Source: Anaerolineales bacterium UBA2317 (GTDB taxonomy: Bacteria; Chloroflexota; Anaerolineae; Anaerolineales; Villigracilaceae). Taken from it: DNA of 9,719 nucleotides. Positions 1 to 6,133 of this stretch are shown one piece after another (the first letter of the stretch is position 1; every line of letters starts with the position of its first letter). The notes beneath the pieces are model-generated. The model was not told the DNA's origin, made no database searches, and saw nothing but the letters and a program-made list of their open reading frames with translations. A program made the position numbers and the translations under genes. Location of the stretch: the NCBI GenBank assembly GCA_002345215.1, contig DDVH01000043.1, positions 115,266-124,984 on the forward strand, read 5' to 3'.

Positions 1-1190
1 ACTGATTCTAACAACCAGCCTTCAATTTGTTGCCCGTTTAATGTGGCATACACTTTTACCCAAGTAATATTGTTTACAACTTCAAACTCGCCATATGTTT
101 CAACAATCGTACCGTTGAGCAAAGTCATAATGTATGTACCATCAGGACCGGGGGCTTCACGCAAGTTTGCACCACCGCCTTCATTGGCTTGAATTCGCGC
201 GTATGTTGGCGTGGGTTGAATTGTCAATGTAACAGTTGGTGTTTCGGTTGGTGGCAATGTAACATCAAGTGTGACAGGGACAGGGCTGGGTGTGCCGGGT
301 GTCGGTGTGCTGACGCGTGGAGTCTGTGTCGGATTCAGAGTCAGGCTGGGCGTTAAAGTTTGAAGCGTTTGATTTTGATTCGTCGGCGTAGATGCGGGAA
401 GTGTAGCAGTCGCTTCATTTCTTGACGTGATACCTGCTCCAGCGACTGAAACAAGAGTCGCCACAAATAACAGAATCGCAATGACGCTTAATATCACACC
501 ACCAGCCGATGGTCGGATACGCAAAATAAATAATGTGATTAAACCGATAATGCTTACAAGTGAAAGATGAACTACAAAGACAATTAATCCTTGCAACCAT
601 ACATCATCTAACCCAGCGCTGAGCCCGAAGCCAACCGCATTGATGGGTAAGAAAAATGCATAAGCAATAAGAACGCTTGGTAAAAATGGTTTTTCTTCTG
701 AACGCGCAAATGATGCCACCAATGTAATTGCACCGACGATAAACACAATCAATGATGGAATCCATAAACGGGTGTGGATATATACATTGTCATGCGTCAT
801 AGGTGGTAATGCCAATGTTGCAAATCCAACGACCAATCCACCAATAAAAACCAATGCCAAGCTGATGAGCAATGCCATCACGGTTTCAAAAAGAAAACGT
901 GGTGAACCAGTTAAGATTGAAAGTAAAAATCCGACCCACGGCACCATTAATGGTGCGACAAGAATGCCAAGCAATAACACGGCTTGTGAATCAAGTAAAA
1001 AGCCTAACCCTAAAATTGCACCACACACCAATGCAAACACAAACAATTCAATAGATGGATACGCCCGCCTTGCTAATGAAGCAACTAACGCGGCTTGACC
1101 TTCTGCATCTGTCGGGATAGATGAACGGCGGGTGGCACGTCTTCTACGGGGTGGTTCGCTGGGTTGTATTTGCTCGTCAGGAAATGACAT
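1..1190 (-). CDS. DUF389-type membrane protein with Thr/Pro linker and C-terminal SH3b domain (3' end cut by window)
   Basis: I translated the minus strand from the ATG at 1190; 396 codons stay open to the window edge, so the C-terminus is missing. Residues 1-45 are a basic cytosolic tail (RRRR at 15-18). About six or seven hydrophobic segments follow (roughly 46-66, 69-93, 104-127, 143-163, 168-190, 199-223, 231-253). The second carries LGILVAPLMVPWVG (74-87), which resembles the DUF389 (COG1808) signature of a Gly-rich helix followed by APLM. Residues 258-330 are a Thr/Pro/Ser-rich linker. Residues 332-396 resemble a bacterial SH3 domain: an ANLREAPG strand, a turn, then VNNITWVKV and a GWLLES end. 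DUF389 proteins have no firmly known activity; SH3b domains often bind peptidoglycan or peptides outside the membrane, so an envelope role is inferred. No Shine-Dalgarno is visible; a TATAAT lies 6 bases upstream, suggesting a leaderless mRNA. Open frame and fold are sure; function is not. Confidence 0.85.
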   Translation of the reverse strand, partial: MSFPDEQIQPSEPPRRRRATRRSSIPTDAEGQAALVASLARRAYPSIELFVFALVCGAILGLGFLLDSQAVLLLGILVAPLMVPWVGFLLSILTGSPRFLFETVMALLISLALVFIGGLVVGFATLALPPMTHDNVYIHTRLWIPSLIVFIVGAITLVASFARSEEKPFLPSVLIAYAFFLPINAVGFGLSAGLDDVWLQGLIVFVVHLSLVSIIGLITLFILRIRPSAGGVILSVIAILLFVATLVSVAGAGITSRNEATATLPASTPTNQNQTLQTLTPSLTLNPTQTPRVSTPTPGTPSPVPVTLDVTLPPTETPTVTLTIQPTPTYARIQANEGGGANLREAPGPDGTYIMTLLNGTIVETYGEFEVVNNITWVKVYATLNGQQIEGWLLES

Positions 1191-1196
1191 AGGTCA

Positions 1197-1202
1197 ATTA
1201 TA
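1197..1202 (-). promoter_or_regulatory. -10 element for the DUF389-type gene, leaderless
   Basis: On the minus strand a perfect TATAAT is followed by TGACCT and then the ATG at 1190. A start site 7 bases after the -10 would fall on or next to the A of the ATG, so the transcript would have no leader, in keeping with the missing ribosome binding site. No good -35 hexamer is seen 16-18 bases upstream. Confidence 0.5.
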
Positions 1203-1252
1203 CAGGCGAAAAGAAGAAAGATGAAAGAGGGAAGATAGTAAATTTGTATCCC

Positions 1253-1261
1253 TGCTATAAT
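1253..1261 (+). promoter_or_regulatory. Extended -10 promoter for the 1306 membrane protein gene
   Basis: TGCTATAAT is a perfect TGnTATAAT extended -10. No clear -35 hexamer precedes it, which extended -10 promoters tolerate. Transcription would start near 1268 and give a leader of about 38 bases with an AAGGA ribosome binding site at 1294-1298. The 12 bases at 1250-1261 are identical to those at 2275-2286. Confidence 0.6.
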
Positions 1262-1305
1262 TTGATTCAGAGTTAGTTTACATTTGATTGAATAAGGAAA
1301 AAACG

Positions 1306-2127
1306 ATGAACGAACCTCGTGTTTACAAACAACCCCTTTTTGGAATTTTCCTTTCTGGTGTAATGCTGATGTTTTCTTGTGGCATCCTATTTTTTGTATC
1401 AGAAGCCCTAACAGATTTATGGTTTATGATTCCTATTTTGGGTTTGTTTGGGATCGCCTTCTTAATTTCGCTTTTTTCTTATACTTCAAAAGTAACCATC
1501 ACAGACGATGAAATTACCTCCTCTTATATGTTTATTCCGAAAACGTTAAGGTGGACGGAAATTAACCGTGCATCCGGTACAGGTAGCGGGATCAAACTTC
1601 ATAGTGAAGACGTGACCGTTTCCATTAATTCACGCTTGCCGGGCGTTGAAGAAATTATAGAAACTATCGGTCAAAAACGAGCGGATTTATTTTCCACAAC
1701 TGAATTCAGCGAATTTCGGCGGGGACTTGGTTCATATTTCGGTTTTTTCATTATTTTTCTTTTATTTGCAGGCATTGGCGTGTTTTATTTCAGCATCGCA
1801 GATTTTTCGTCTGAGTCATTAATTTCTATGGGATTTATTGCTTTGTTCCTAATCTTCTTTATGTGGACATTTCTCGCCAGCCCACAATCTATCACGTTAG
1901 AAAATAACAATTTACAAATTAAATATCTGCTTGGTGAAAAGAATTTCTTGGCAAATGAAATCGGTGGTTTTTATTTTTCTCATACGCGCACACGCAGAGG
2001 CGGAAAGCAATATTACATCTCGCTGAATTTACGAGATGGAAAAAATATCCGCATTTCAGGGCTCAACATCGGCTTGCCAGTAGCCTATTTGGTTCTAAAA
2101 AATTGGCATAAAAAATTCGCAAATTAA
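1306..2127 (+). CDS. Membrane protein with two hairpin plus PH-like domain units
   Basis: I do not recognise a named gene. I chose the ATG at 1306 (273 residues) because AAGGA at 1294-1298 sits 7 bases upstream; a TTG at 1288 in the same frame has no such site. The protein has two helices (about 11-32 and 38-59), a beta-rich domain (61-130) with LRWTEI at 81-86, two more helices (144-163, 171-191), then a second beta-rich domain (194-271) ending in an amphipathic helix. The W-[TS]-E-I strand, the 'LPGVEEIIETIG' helix start and the alternation with hairpins are what I expect of bacterial PH (bPH) domain proteins, so this looks like an internal duplication of hairpin plus bPH. No signal peptide and no catalytic motif were seen. 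It stands alone behind its own extended -10 promoter, divergent from the DUF389-type gene. Function unknown; the PH-like assignment is from pattern only. Confidence 0.85.
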   Translation: MNEPRVYKQPLFGIFLSGVMLMFSCGILFFVSEALTDLWFMIPILGLFGIAFLISLFSYTSKVTITDDEITSSYMFIPKTLRWTEINRASGTGSGIKLHSEDVTVSINSRLPGVEEIIETIGQKRADLFSTTEFSEFRRGLGSYFGFFIIFLLFAGIGVFYFSIADFSSESLISMGFIALFLIFFMWTFLASPQSITLENNNLQIKYLLGEKNFLANEIGGFYFSHTRTRRGGKQYYISLNLRDGKNIRISGLNIGLPVAYLVLKNWHKKFAN

Positions 2128-2142
2128 GAATCACCACACGCG

Positions 2143-2163
2143 TGCCTGTGCATGGTGCAGGCA
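2143..2163 (+). other. Short hairpin just after the 1306 gene
   Basis: TGCCTG at 2143-2148 pairs with CAGGCA at 2158-2163; the stem continues through two G-U pairs and one C-G pair to a three-base loop (2152-2154), giving nine pairs. It lies 16 bases after the stop of the membrane protein gene. There is no T-tract after it, so it is not a classical intrinsic terminator, though it may protect the 3' end. Confidence 0.35.
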
Positions 2164-2166
2164 GAG

Positions 2167-2224
2167 ACCACGAAGAACACAGAGAAATAAAAAAAAACTC
2201 AGTGGTCTCTGTGTTCTCTGTGGT
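2167..2224. repeat. 18-base imperfect inverted repeat (ACCAC...GTGGT palindrome)
   Basis: The left arm (2167-2184) and the reverse complement of the right arm (2207-2224) agree at 16 of 18 bases; the two differences are adjacent (positions 6-7 of the arm). The 22-base spacer contains a run of nine or more A. The core CTCTGTGTTCTCTGTGGT is purine/pyrimidine-biased and looks like one of the small dispersed palindromic repeats common between genes in environmental genomes; that family membership is my recollection, not a search result. It sits between two transcription units and could also act as a weak terminator in either direction. Confidence 0.65.
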
Positions 2225-2277
2225 AAAAACCCTGAAAAAATTAATATAACTCTTTAATTCTCCGTTAACCGCTACCC

Positions 2278-2286
2278 TGCTATAAT
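2278..2286 (+). promoter_or_regulatory. Extended -10 promoter for the R3H ATPase gene
   Basis: TGCTATAAT matches the TGnTATAAT extended -10 exactly. It is preceded by CCC, as at 1250-1252. A start near 2293 would give a leader of about 210 bases before the ATG at 2502, unusually long for this window. No convincing -35 hexamer is seen. Confidence 0.55.
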
Positions 2287-2310
2287 AGAACTAGACGTGA
2301 CCAATCCCTC

Positions 2311-2372
2311 GGCGTGTCTCATTCCACTAACAAGGCAGGTATTTCGCCATGTTCAACATTTCTCTCTTTTAA
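2311..2372 (+). promoter_or_regulatory. Possible leader stem-loop followed by a seven-codon mini-ORF
   Basis: GGCG (2311-2314) pairs with CGCC (2345-2348), and TGTCT (2315-2319) pairs with AGGCA (2333-2337) with one G-U, leaving a 7-base bulge (2338-2344) and a 13-base loop. The right arm abuts an ATG at 2349 that opens the peptide MFNISLF and stops at 2370-2372. AAGGCAGG (2332-2339) is a poor but possible ribosome binding site and would be partly buried in the stem. Both helix and peptide are short and may be chance. Confidence 0.2.
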
Positions 2373-2465
2373 TTCCCCCTTTTGCAAAACCCAAGCCGCA
2401 ATATTTATCCGCGTGCCTTTCTTTCCCTTTCTTTTTTCCTATTTCACGTTTCATTTATCTGTTAA

Positions 2466-2493
2466 CCTGATACTTGAAACCTGACACCTGAAA
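2466..2493 (+). repeat. 14-base tandem duplication before the R3H gene
   Basis: CCTGATACTTGAAA (2466-2479) is followed directly by CCTGACACCTGAAA (2480-2493), 12 of 14 bases alike. Within the second unit CCTGA/ACCTGAAA repeats again, so the underlying period may be about 7. The array ends 8 bases before the ATG at 2502 and takes up the space where a ribosome binding site would be. Confidence 0.6.
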
Positions 2494-2501
2494 CTTAAAA
2501 T

Positions 2502-4097
2502 ATGACTCAACATAAAATTACAGACGACCTTGATGTCCTTTTAGATGTTTTACCAGCGAATCTACGCCATGCCGTGGAAAAAGCCAACAACAGTGACAAG
2601 TTAATCGAAATCGTCATTGACCTTGGGCGTTTACCCGCCGCACGCTTTGTTGAAAACGAAATTTCATTATCTGATAAAGAAATCACACGCACTGAAATTG
2701 ACCATATCACCGAACGCATCGGCGAGTTTGATGCAGATAATCGTGCAGGTATGGAGCGTACACTTCATCGCATCTCCGCGATTCGCAACAGACGCGGTGC
2801 TATCGTTGGTTTAACTTGTCGTGTGGGGCGTGCCGTTTACGGAACCGTAGATATCATTCAAGATATTATCGAATCGGGAAAATCCGTTTTGATACTTGGT
2901 CGCCCCGGCGTTGGTAAAACAACGTTACTTCGTGAAGCCGCACGTATTCTTGCAGAAAATAAACGCGTTGTCATCGTTGATACATCCAATGAAATTGGCG
3001 GCGATGGTGACGTGCCTCATCCTGCGGTTGGTAAAGCACGTCGTATGCAAGTGAAAGTCCCAACCCAACAACATGAAGTCATGATTGAAGCGGTTGAAAA
3101 TCACAATCCTGAAGTCATCGTCATTGATGAAATTGGACGCGAACTCGAAGCACTCGCCGCGCGCACAATCGCTGAACGTGGTGTACAACTTATCGGCACA
3201 GCGCATGGTCAAACACTTGATAATCTTTTGCTCAACCCAACCTTAAGTGATTTGGTCGGTGGTATTGAAGCCGTGACTCTTTCTGATGAAGAAGCCCGCA
3301 GACGCGGCACACAAAAAACTGTTTTAGAAAGACGTGCTCCGCCAACATTTGATGTGTTGATTGAAATTCAACATCGCGAACGTTTTGCTGTTCATCTTGA
3401 TATTATGACTGCAGTTGATTCGCTTTTACGCGATATGCCGATGGCACCTGAGATTCGCACGCGAGATGAATCGGGACAAGTGGTGATTGAAAAAGCCACT
3501 CAAGCCAAACCGAAGATTGAAGCGACGACAAAATCCACGCCTCGTTCTAAACGTCAACCTGCTTCTGAACCTCAACAGAATCTTCGATCCGAATCGATTA
3601 ATCCGCCAGTGATTTCAAATAATGGAGCAAAATTACAAACCGTAAGAATTTTTGCGTATGGTGTTGCTCGTAACAGACTTATGCAAGCCGCCAAGCGACT
3701 TGGTGTGCCTGCCGTTGTGGTTGCGGATGTAAACGAAGCCGATGTGTTGGTGACGTTGCGAACGTATTATCGCAACCGCGAACAAACTGTGATTGATGCT
3801 GAATCGCGCGGGATGCCGATTTATGTTTTGCGTGCAAATTCTGTTTCGCAAGTAGAACAATTTATCGGTGACTTGTATAACTTAACCGAACACACGCCGC
3901 GTGATACGATGGATGATGTGCGTAGTGAAACGCAACAAGCCATTGCGGCTGTATTGAATGGTGAACGCTGGGTGGATTTACCGCCGGGTCCATCATTGGT
4001 TCGCAGATTGCAACATGAAATGGCTCGCAAAGCGGAATTGGTTTCTCATTCGTATGGCAAAGAACCAAGACGACATGTGAGAATTTTTAGGGAGTAA
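2502..4097 (+). CDS. SpoIIIAA/Ycf45-like AAA ATPase with C-terminal R3H nucleic-acid-binding domain
   Basis: This 531-residue protein belongs to the COG3854/Ycf45-type family. Residues 1-115 form the family N-domain (DLDVLLDVLP at 8-18, IDLGRLP at 39-45, GLTCRVGR at 103-110). The ATPase core has Walker A GRPGVGKTT at 133-141, IVDTSNEIGG at 158-167 and Walker B EVIVIDE at 204-210, with a TAHG motif at 233-236. A low-complexity, Ser/Gln/Pro-rich linker covers about 315-375, then a Rossmann-like alpha/beta segment (378-462) and an R3H domain at about 474-530, ending in LPPGPSLVRRLQHEMA and the S-x-S-Y-G-x-E-P-R-R pattern. R3H domains bind single-stranded nucleic acid. The ATPase relates to secretion-type ATPases and SpoIIIAA; the exact job is unknown. 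An in-frame TAA at 2496 rules out an earlier start. No Shine-Dalgarno is present. It lies upstream of tmk, a pairing I believe recurs in related genomes. Confidence 0.93.
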   Translation: MTQHKITDDLDVLLDVLPANLRHAVEKANNSDKLIEIVIDLGRLPAARFVENEISLSDKEITRTEIDHITERIGEFDADNRAGMERTLHRISAIRNRRGAIVGLTCRVGRAVYGTVDIIQDIIESGKSVLILGRPGVGKTTLLREAARILAENKRVVIVDTSNEIGGDGDVPHPAVGKARRMQVKVPTQQHEVMIEAVENHNPEVIVIDEIGRELEALAARTIAERGVQLIGTAHGQTLDNLLLNPTLSDLVGGIEAVTLSDEEARRRGTQKTVLERRAPPTFDVLIEIQHRERFAVHLDIMTAVDSLLRDMPMAPEIRTRDESGQVVIEKATQAKPKIEATTKSTPRSKRQPASEPQQNLRSESINPPVISNNGAKLQTVRIFAYGVARNRLMQAAKRLGVPAVVVADVNEADVLVTLRTYYRNREQTVIDAESRGMPIYVLRANSVSQVEQFIGDLYNLTEHTPRDTMDDVRSETQQAIAAVLNGERWVDLPPGPSLVRRLQHEMARKAELVSHSYGKEPRRHVRIFRE

Positions 4098-4101
4098 GAA
4101 A

Positions 4102-4132
4102 GTAGATAGGTATACAAGTAGACAGGTTTCAA
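4102..4132 (+). repeat. Degenerate tandem repeat after the R3H gene
   Basis: GTAGATAGGTATACAA (4102-4117) is followed by GTAGACAGGTTTCAA (4118-4132); the units match at most positions with one base missing in the second. It begins 4 bases after the R3H stop codon. Like the array at 2466-2493 it shows a simple 14-16 base unit containing ACAGGT/ACCTGA-type words. Nothing suggests it is translated. Confidence 0.5.
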
Positions 4133-4154
4133 ATAACTCGTTTACCTGTTTTTT
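4122..4154 (+). terminator. Weak candidate terminator after the R3H gene
   Basis: ACAGGT (4122-4127) pairs with ACCTGT (4144-4149), and six T (4149-4154) follow. The stem is only six pairs (eight with wobble), the loop is 16 bases and GC is low, so termination would be partial at best. If it works, tmk and the genes after it would need their own promoter. Confidence 0.3.
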
Positions 4155-4191
4155 AATTTTCTTTATTCAGTTATACTTAAAATGAGAAATT

Positions 4192-4866
4192 ATGAAACGC
4201 TTTTGGTATCCCTTTTTATTTACAAGTATTTTAGGCATTTTAGGAGGTTTATCAGTATCTATTGATTTAGAATACTTTGATATTCCCTTAATATTATTGA
4301 TTTCTTTCATGGGTGGTTTCTTTGTTGTAATAACATTAAATTTATTATTACTAAAAAAAAGATTGATCGCAGATGTTGATTTCAAAGATAAAATTGTTCT
4401 AACTCAAGAAAAGATTTCTTTTTCTTACGGTTATGATTTCAGGTATTTATTCCCATCATTATTTATGCTTTTTGGTTTAGTTGTATATGCATATATAAGA
4501 ATCTCAAATAGTACAAATAACTACTTTAGTATTTCAATTGTTTATTTAATTTTTTTACTGATTATATGTGCTATAGAGATACTGAAAACCAAATTGTACT
4601 TAACAAATAATGGTGTTATTTTTCAATCTCCTTTAGGGAAGATTAGTGCTTCTTGGAAAGACCTTATTGGAATTATGCAATTGTATAGAGGAGACGATGT
4701 CTTTGTATTTCAAAAACTCGAATATAGTAATAGTATTATCGAATCTCTATATGGAGATTATATAAGTATTTCAGCATTTGAAAGAAAATGGAAAGAAAAA
4801 GAAATAGGAGCAGTTATTAAGATTATTGCGCCACAGTTAAAATTTATTGAAAAAGACAAAAAATAA
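4192..4866 (+). CDS. AT-rich membrane protein, four helices and a C-terminal PH-like domain
   Basis: No named family is recognised. The 224-residue product has two hydrophobic hairpins (about 6-23/31-54 and 84-103/111-131) separated by a short charged stretch (55-83), then a beta-rich domain (133-215) with KLYLTNNGVIFQS, SWKDLIG (154-160) and an ending helix SAFERKWKEKEIGAVIKII. The last part resembles a bPH domain anchored by a hairpin, i.e. the 1306 protein with its first bPH domain nearly lost. Base composition stands out: sampled 60-base lines have about 20-28% GC against about 50% in the R3H gene. It lies between R3H and tmk, with a 94-base gap before it and only 5 bases after it, so it looks like an insertion into a housekeeping pair. 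TATACT at 4172-4177 may be a -10; a ribosome binding site is poor. Function unknown. Confidence 0.8.
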   Translation: MKRFWYPFLFTSILGILGGLSVSIDLEYFDIPLILLISFMGGFFVVITLNLLLLKKRLIADVDFKDKIVLTQEKISFSYGYDFRYLFPSLFMLFGLVVYAYIRISNSTNNYFSISIVYLIFLLIICAIEILKTKLYLTNNGVIFQSPLGKISASWKDLIGIMQLYRGDDVFVFQKLEYSNSIIESLYGDYISISAFERKWKEKEIGAVIKIIAPQLKFIEKDKK

Positions 4867-4871
4867 TTTTT

Positions 4872-5486
4872 ATGTTCATCACACTCGAAGGACCCGAAGG
4901 CTCTGGCAAGACCTCACACATCCCGCATCTTGTGGAATATTTGCGCGAGCAGGGACATGTTGTATTCCCGACGCGTGAACCCGGTGGGACATCTATCAGC
5001 GAGCAGATTCGTGATATTTTGCATGACATGAAAAATGCGGAAATGCATCCGCGCACAGAGACGTTGTTATATCAATCGGCACGTGCTCAAATTGTGGAAC
5101 AAGTCATCAAGCCGAGATTGGCAGATAAAGAAATTGTCATTTCAGATAGATATTATGATTCGACAATTGCTTATCAAGGCTATGGACATCAACAAGATTT
5201 AGATGAGATTCGGGCTTTGGTTAAATACGCCACCGGCGGATTAAGTCCAGACTTAACGATTTTGCTTGATTTAGATATTGAAGTTGGTTTAAAACGTAAA
5301 ACGCAAAACGAAGTCGAATGGAATCGCATGGATGCTTATACGGTTGAATTTCATAAACGTGTAAGAAGTGGTTATTTAGAAATGGTCAAACAAGAACCGA
5401 AGAGATGGGTTGTTGTGAATTCGGATCAAAAGTGGGAGTCTGTGCAAGAAGAGTTGAGAGAAGTGATTGTTAACAGGTTGAAATAG
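4872..5486 (+). CDS. tmk: Thymidylate kinase (dTMP kinase)
   Basis: The enzyme phosphorylates dTMP to dTDP with ATP in the cytosol, the common step of salvage and de novo dTTP supply. At 204 residues it has the normal family length. Visible motifs are the P-loop GPEGSGKT (7-14), the REPGGT substrate loop (35-40), Q68/R71 of the YQSARAQ helix, DRYYDST (92-98) and the LID region 139-152 with GLKRK and NR. The start is fixed because MFITLEGPEG aligns with the usual N-terminus. There is no Shine-Dalgarno: the five bases after the preceding stop are TTTTT-like, so translation may be coupled to the upstream AT-rich gene or may rely on a leaderless form. The next gene starts 11 bases after the stop. 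Very sure of the identity. Confidence 0.97.
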   Translation: MFITLEGPEGSGKTSHIPHLVEYLREQGHVVFPTREPGGTSISEQIRDILHDMKNAEMHPRTETLLYQSARAQIVEQVIKPRLADKEIVISDRYYDSTIAYQGYGHQQDLDEIRALVKYATGGLSPDLTILLDLDIEVGLKRKTQNEVEWNRMDAYTVEFHKRVRSGYLEMVKQEPKRWVVVNSDQKWESVQEELREVIVNRLK

Positions 5487-5497
5487 GCGAGGTTTAG

Positions 5498-6118
5498 ATG
5501 AATAATGCGATTGATGAGAAAAGAAAAAAACGGTTTCAATATTTACATGCTTTATATGAATTTACTGATGGGGATCAGCTTAAAGATATTAACTTTTTGG
5601 AGTTAGGTCACAATATTGGTTTAACAGATGAAGAAAGCGATAAAATTTCAAATTACCTTGCGAATGAAGGTTTAATTAAGTTTATTGCAGCAGGATATAT
5701 CACGATTGAGCACAACGGAGTAATTGAAATTGAAAATGCATTATCAAGACCTAATAATGAAACCACATATTTTCCGCCTGCGAGTCTTATCATTATAGGT
5801 AATGTATCAAATTCAAATATCCAACAAGGCGACAACAATCAAATTCGACAAATAAATTATTTATCAGATGAAATACAATTGGAAATACAAAATCTTCTAA
5901 AAGAATTAAGAGAGAAAACGGTCCAACTTAAATTGACTCAAGAAAATCAAAAAGAATTAGAGGCTGAAATTCAAACAATAGAGATTCAATCTAAATCTCC
6001 AAAGCCAAAACAAGTTATTATTAAAGAAAGTTTAATCTCTCTCAAAACAATTTTAGAAAGTATCACTGGAAATATTGTTGCTGATGTTTTATTGAAGAAA
6101 ATTACAGAATTACTTTAA
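5498..6118 (+). CDS. Winged-helix-like protein with NSNIQQG strand and helical C-terminus, function unknown
   Basis: A GAGG site at 5489-5492 supports the ATG. Residues 8-82 look like a small winged-helix module: helix KRFQYLHALYE, helix FLELGHNIGL, recognition-like helix SDKISNYLANEGLI, then a beta hairpin IKFIAAGYITIEHNGVIEIE. Residues 90-121 hold FPPASLIIIGNVSNSNIQQG followed by a polar NNQ stretch; this short beta motif recurs in many bacterial proteins that attach such a module to varied effector or membrane domains. Residues 122-165 are a charged, heptad-like coiled-coil segment, then SPKPKQ and a final amphipathic helix pair (173-206). No enzyme motif or membrane helix is present. It is AT-rich (one sampled line at 30% GC) like the 4192 gene. 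A scaffold or oligomerising signalling role is inference only; DNA binding is possible but unproven. Confidence 0.85.
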   Translation: MNNAIDEKRKKRFQYLHALYEFTDGDQLKDINFLELGHNIGLTDEESDKISNYLANEGLIKFIAAGYITIEHNGVIEIENALSRPNNETTYFPPASLIIIGNVSNSNIQQGDNNQIRQINYLSDEIQLEIQNLLKELREKTVQLKLTQENQKELEAEIQTIEIQSKSPKPKQVIIKESLISLKTILESITGNIVADVLLKKITELL

Positions 6119-6133
6119 TATAAAGGATAGGAA

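Larger units (their letters stand above)
2128..2501. other. 374-base intergenic region without a gene
   Basis: This gap holds, in order: a short hairpin (2143-2163), an 18-base imperfect inverted repeat (2167-2224), an extended -10 promoter (2278-2286), a possible leader stem-loop (2311-2348) ending at a seven-codon mini-ORF, a pyrimidine-rich stretch (about 2411-2460) and a 14-base tandem repeat (2466-2493) that runs up to the next start codon. No protein-coding frame of useful length is visible on either strand. Confidence 0.7.

Noticed and set aside
415..600. Minus-strand 61-codon open frame
   Set aside because: It overlaps the continuous minus-strand DUF389-type frame in another phase and shows no motif.
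772..1098. Plus-strand 108-codon open frame
   Set aside because: It lies opposite the DUF389-type membrane gene, has a low-complexity Asn/Thr/Lys-rich translation, no ribosome binding site and no family resemblance; the minus-strand frame is clearly the real one.
1288..1305. TTG start at 1288 for the PH-like membrane protein
   Set aside because: The ATG at 1306 has AAGGA at the right distance, and the extra six residues include the ribosome binding site itself.
2925..3212. Minus-strand 95-codon open frame inside the R3H gene
   Set aside because: It is antisense to the Walker A to Walker B core of the ATPase, whose motifs confirm the plus-strand reading.
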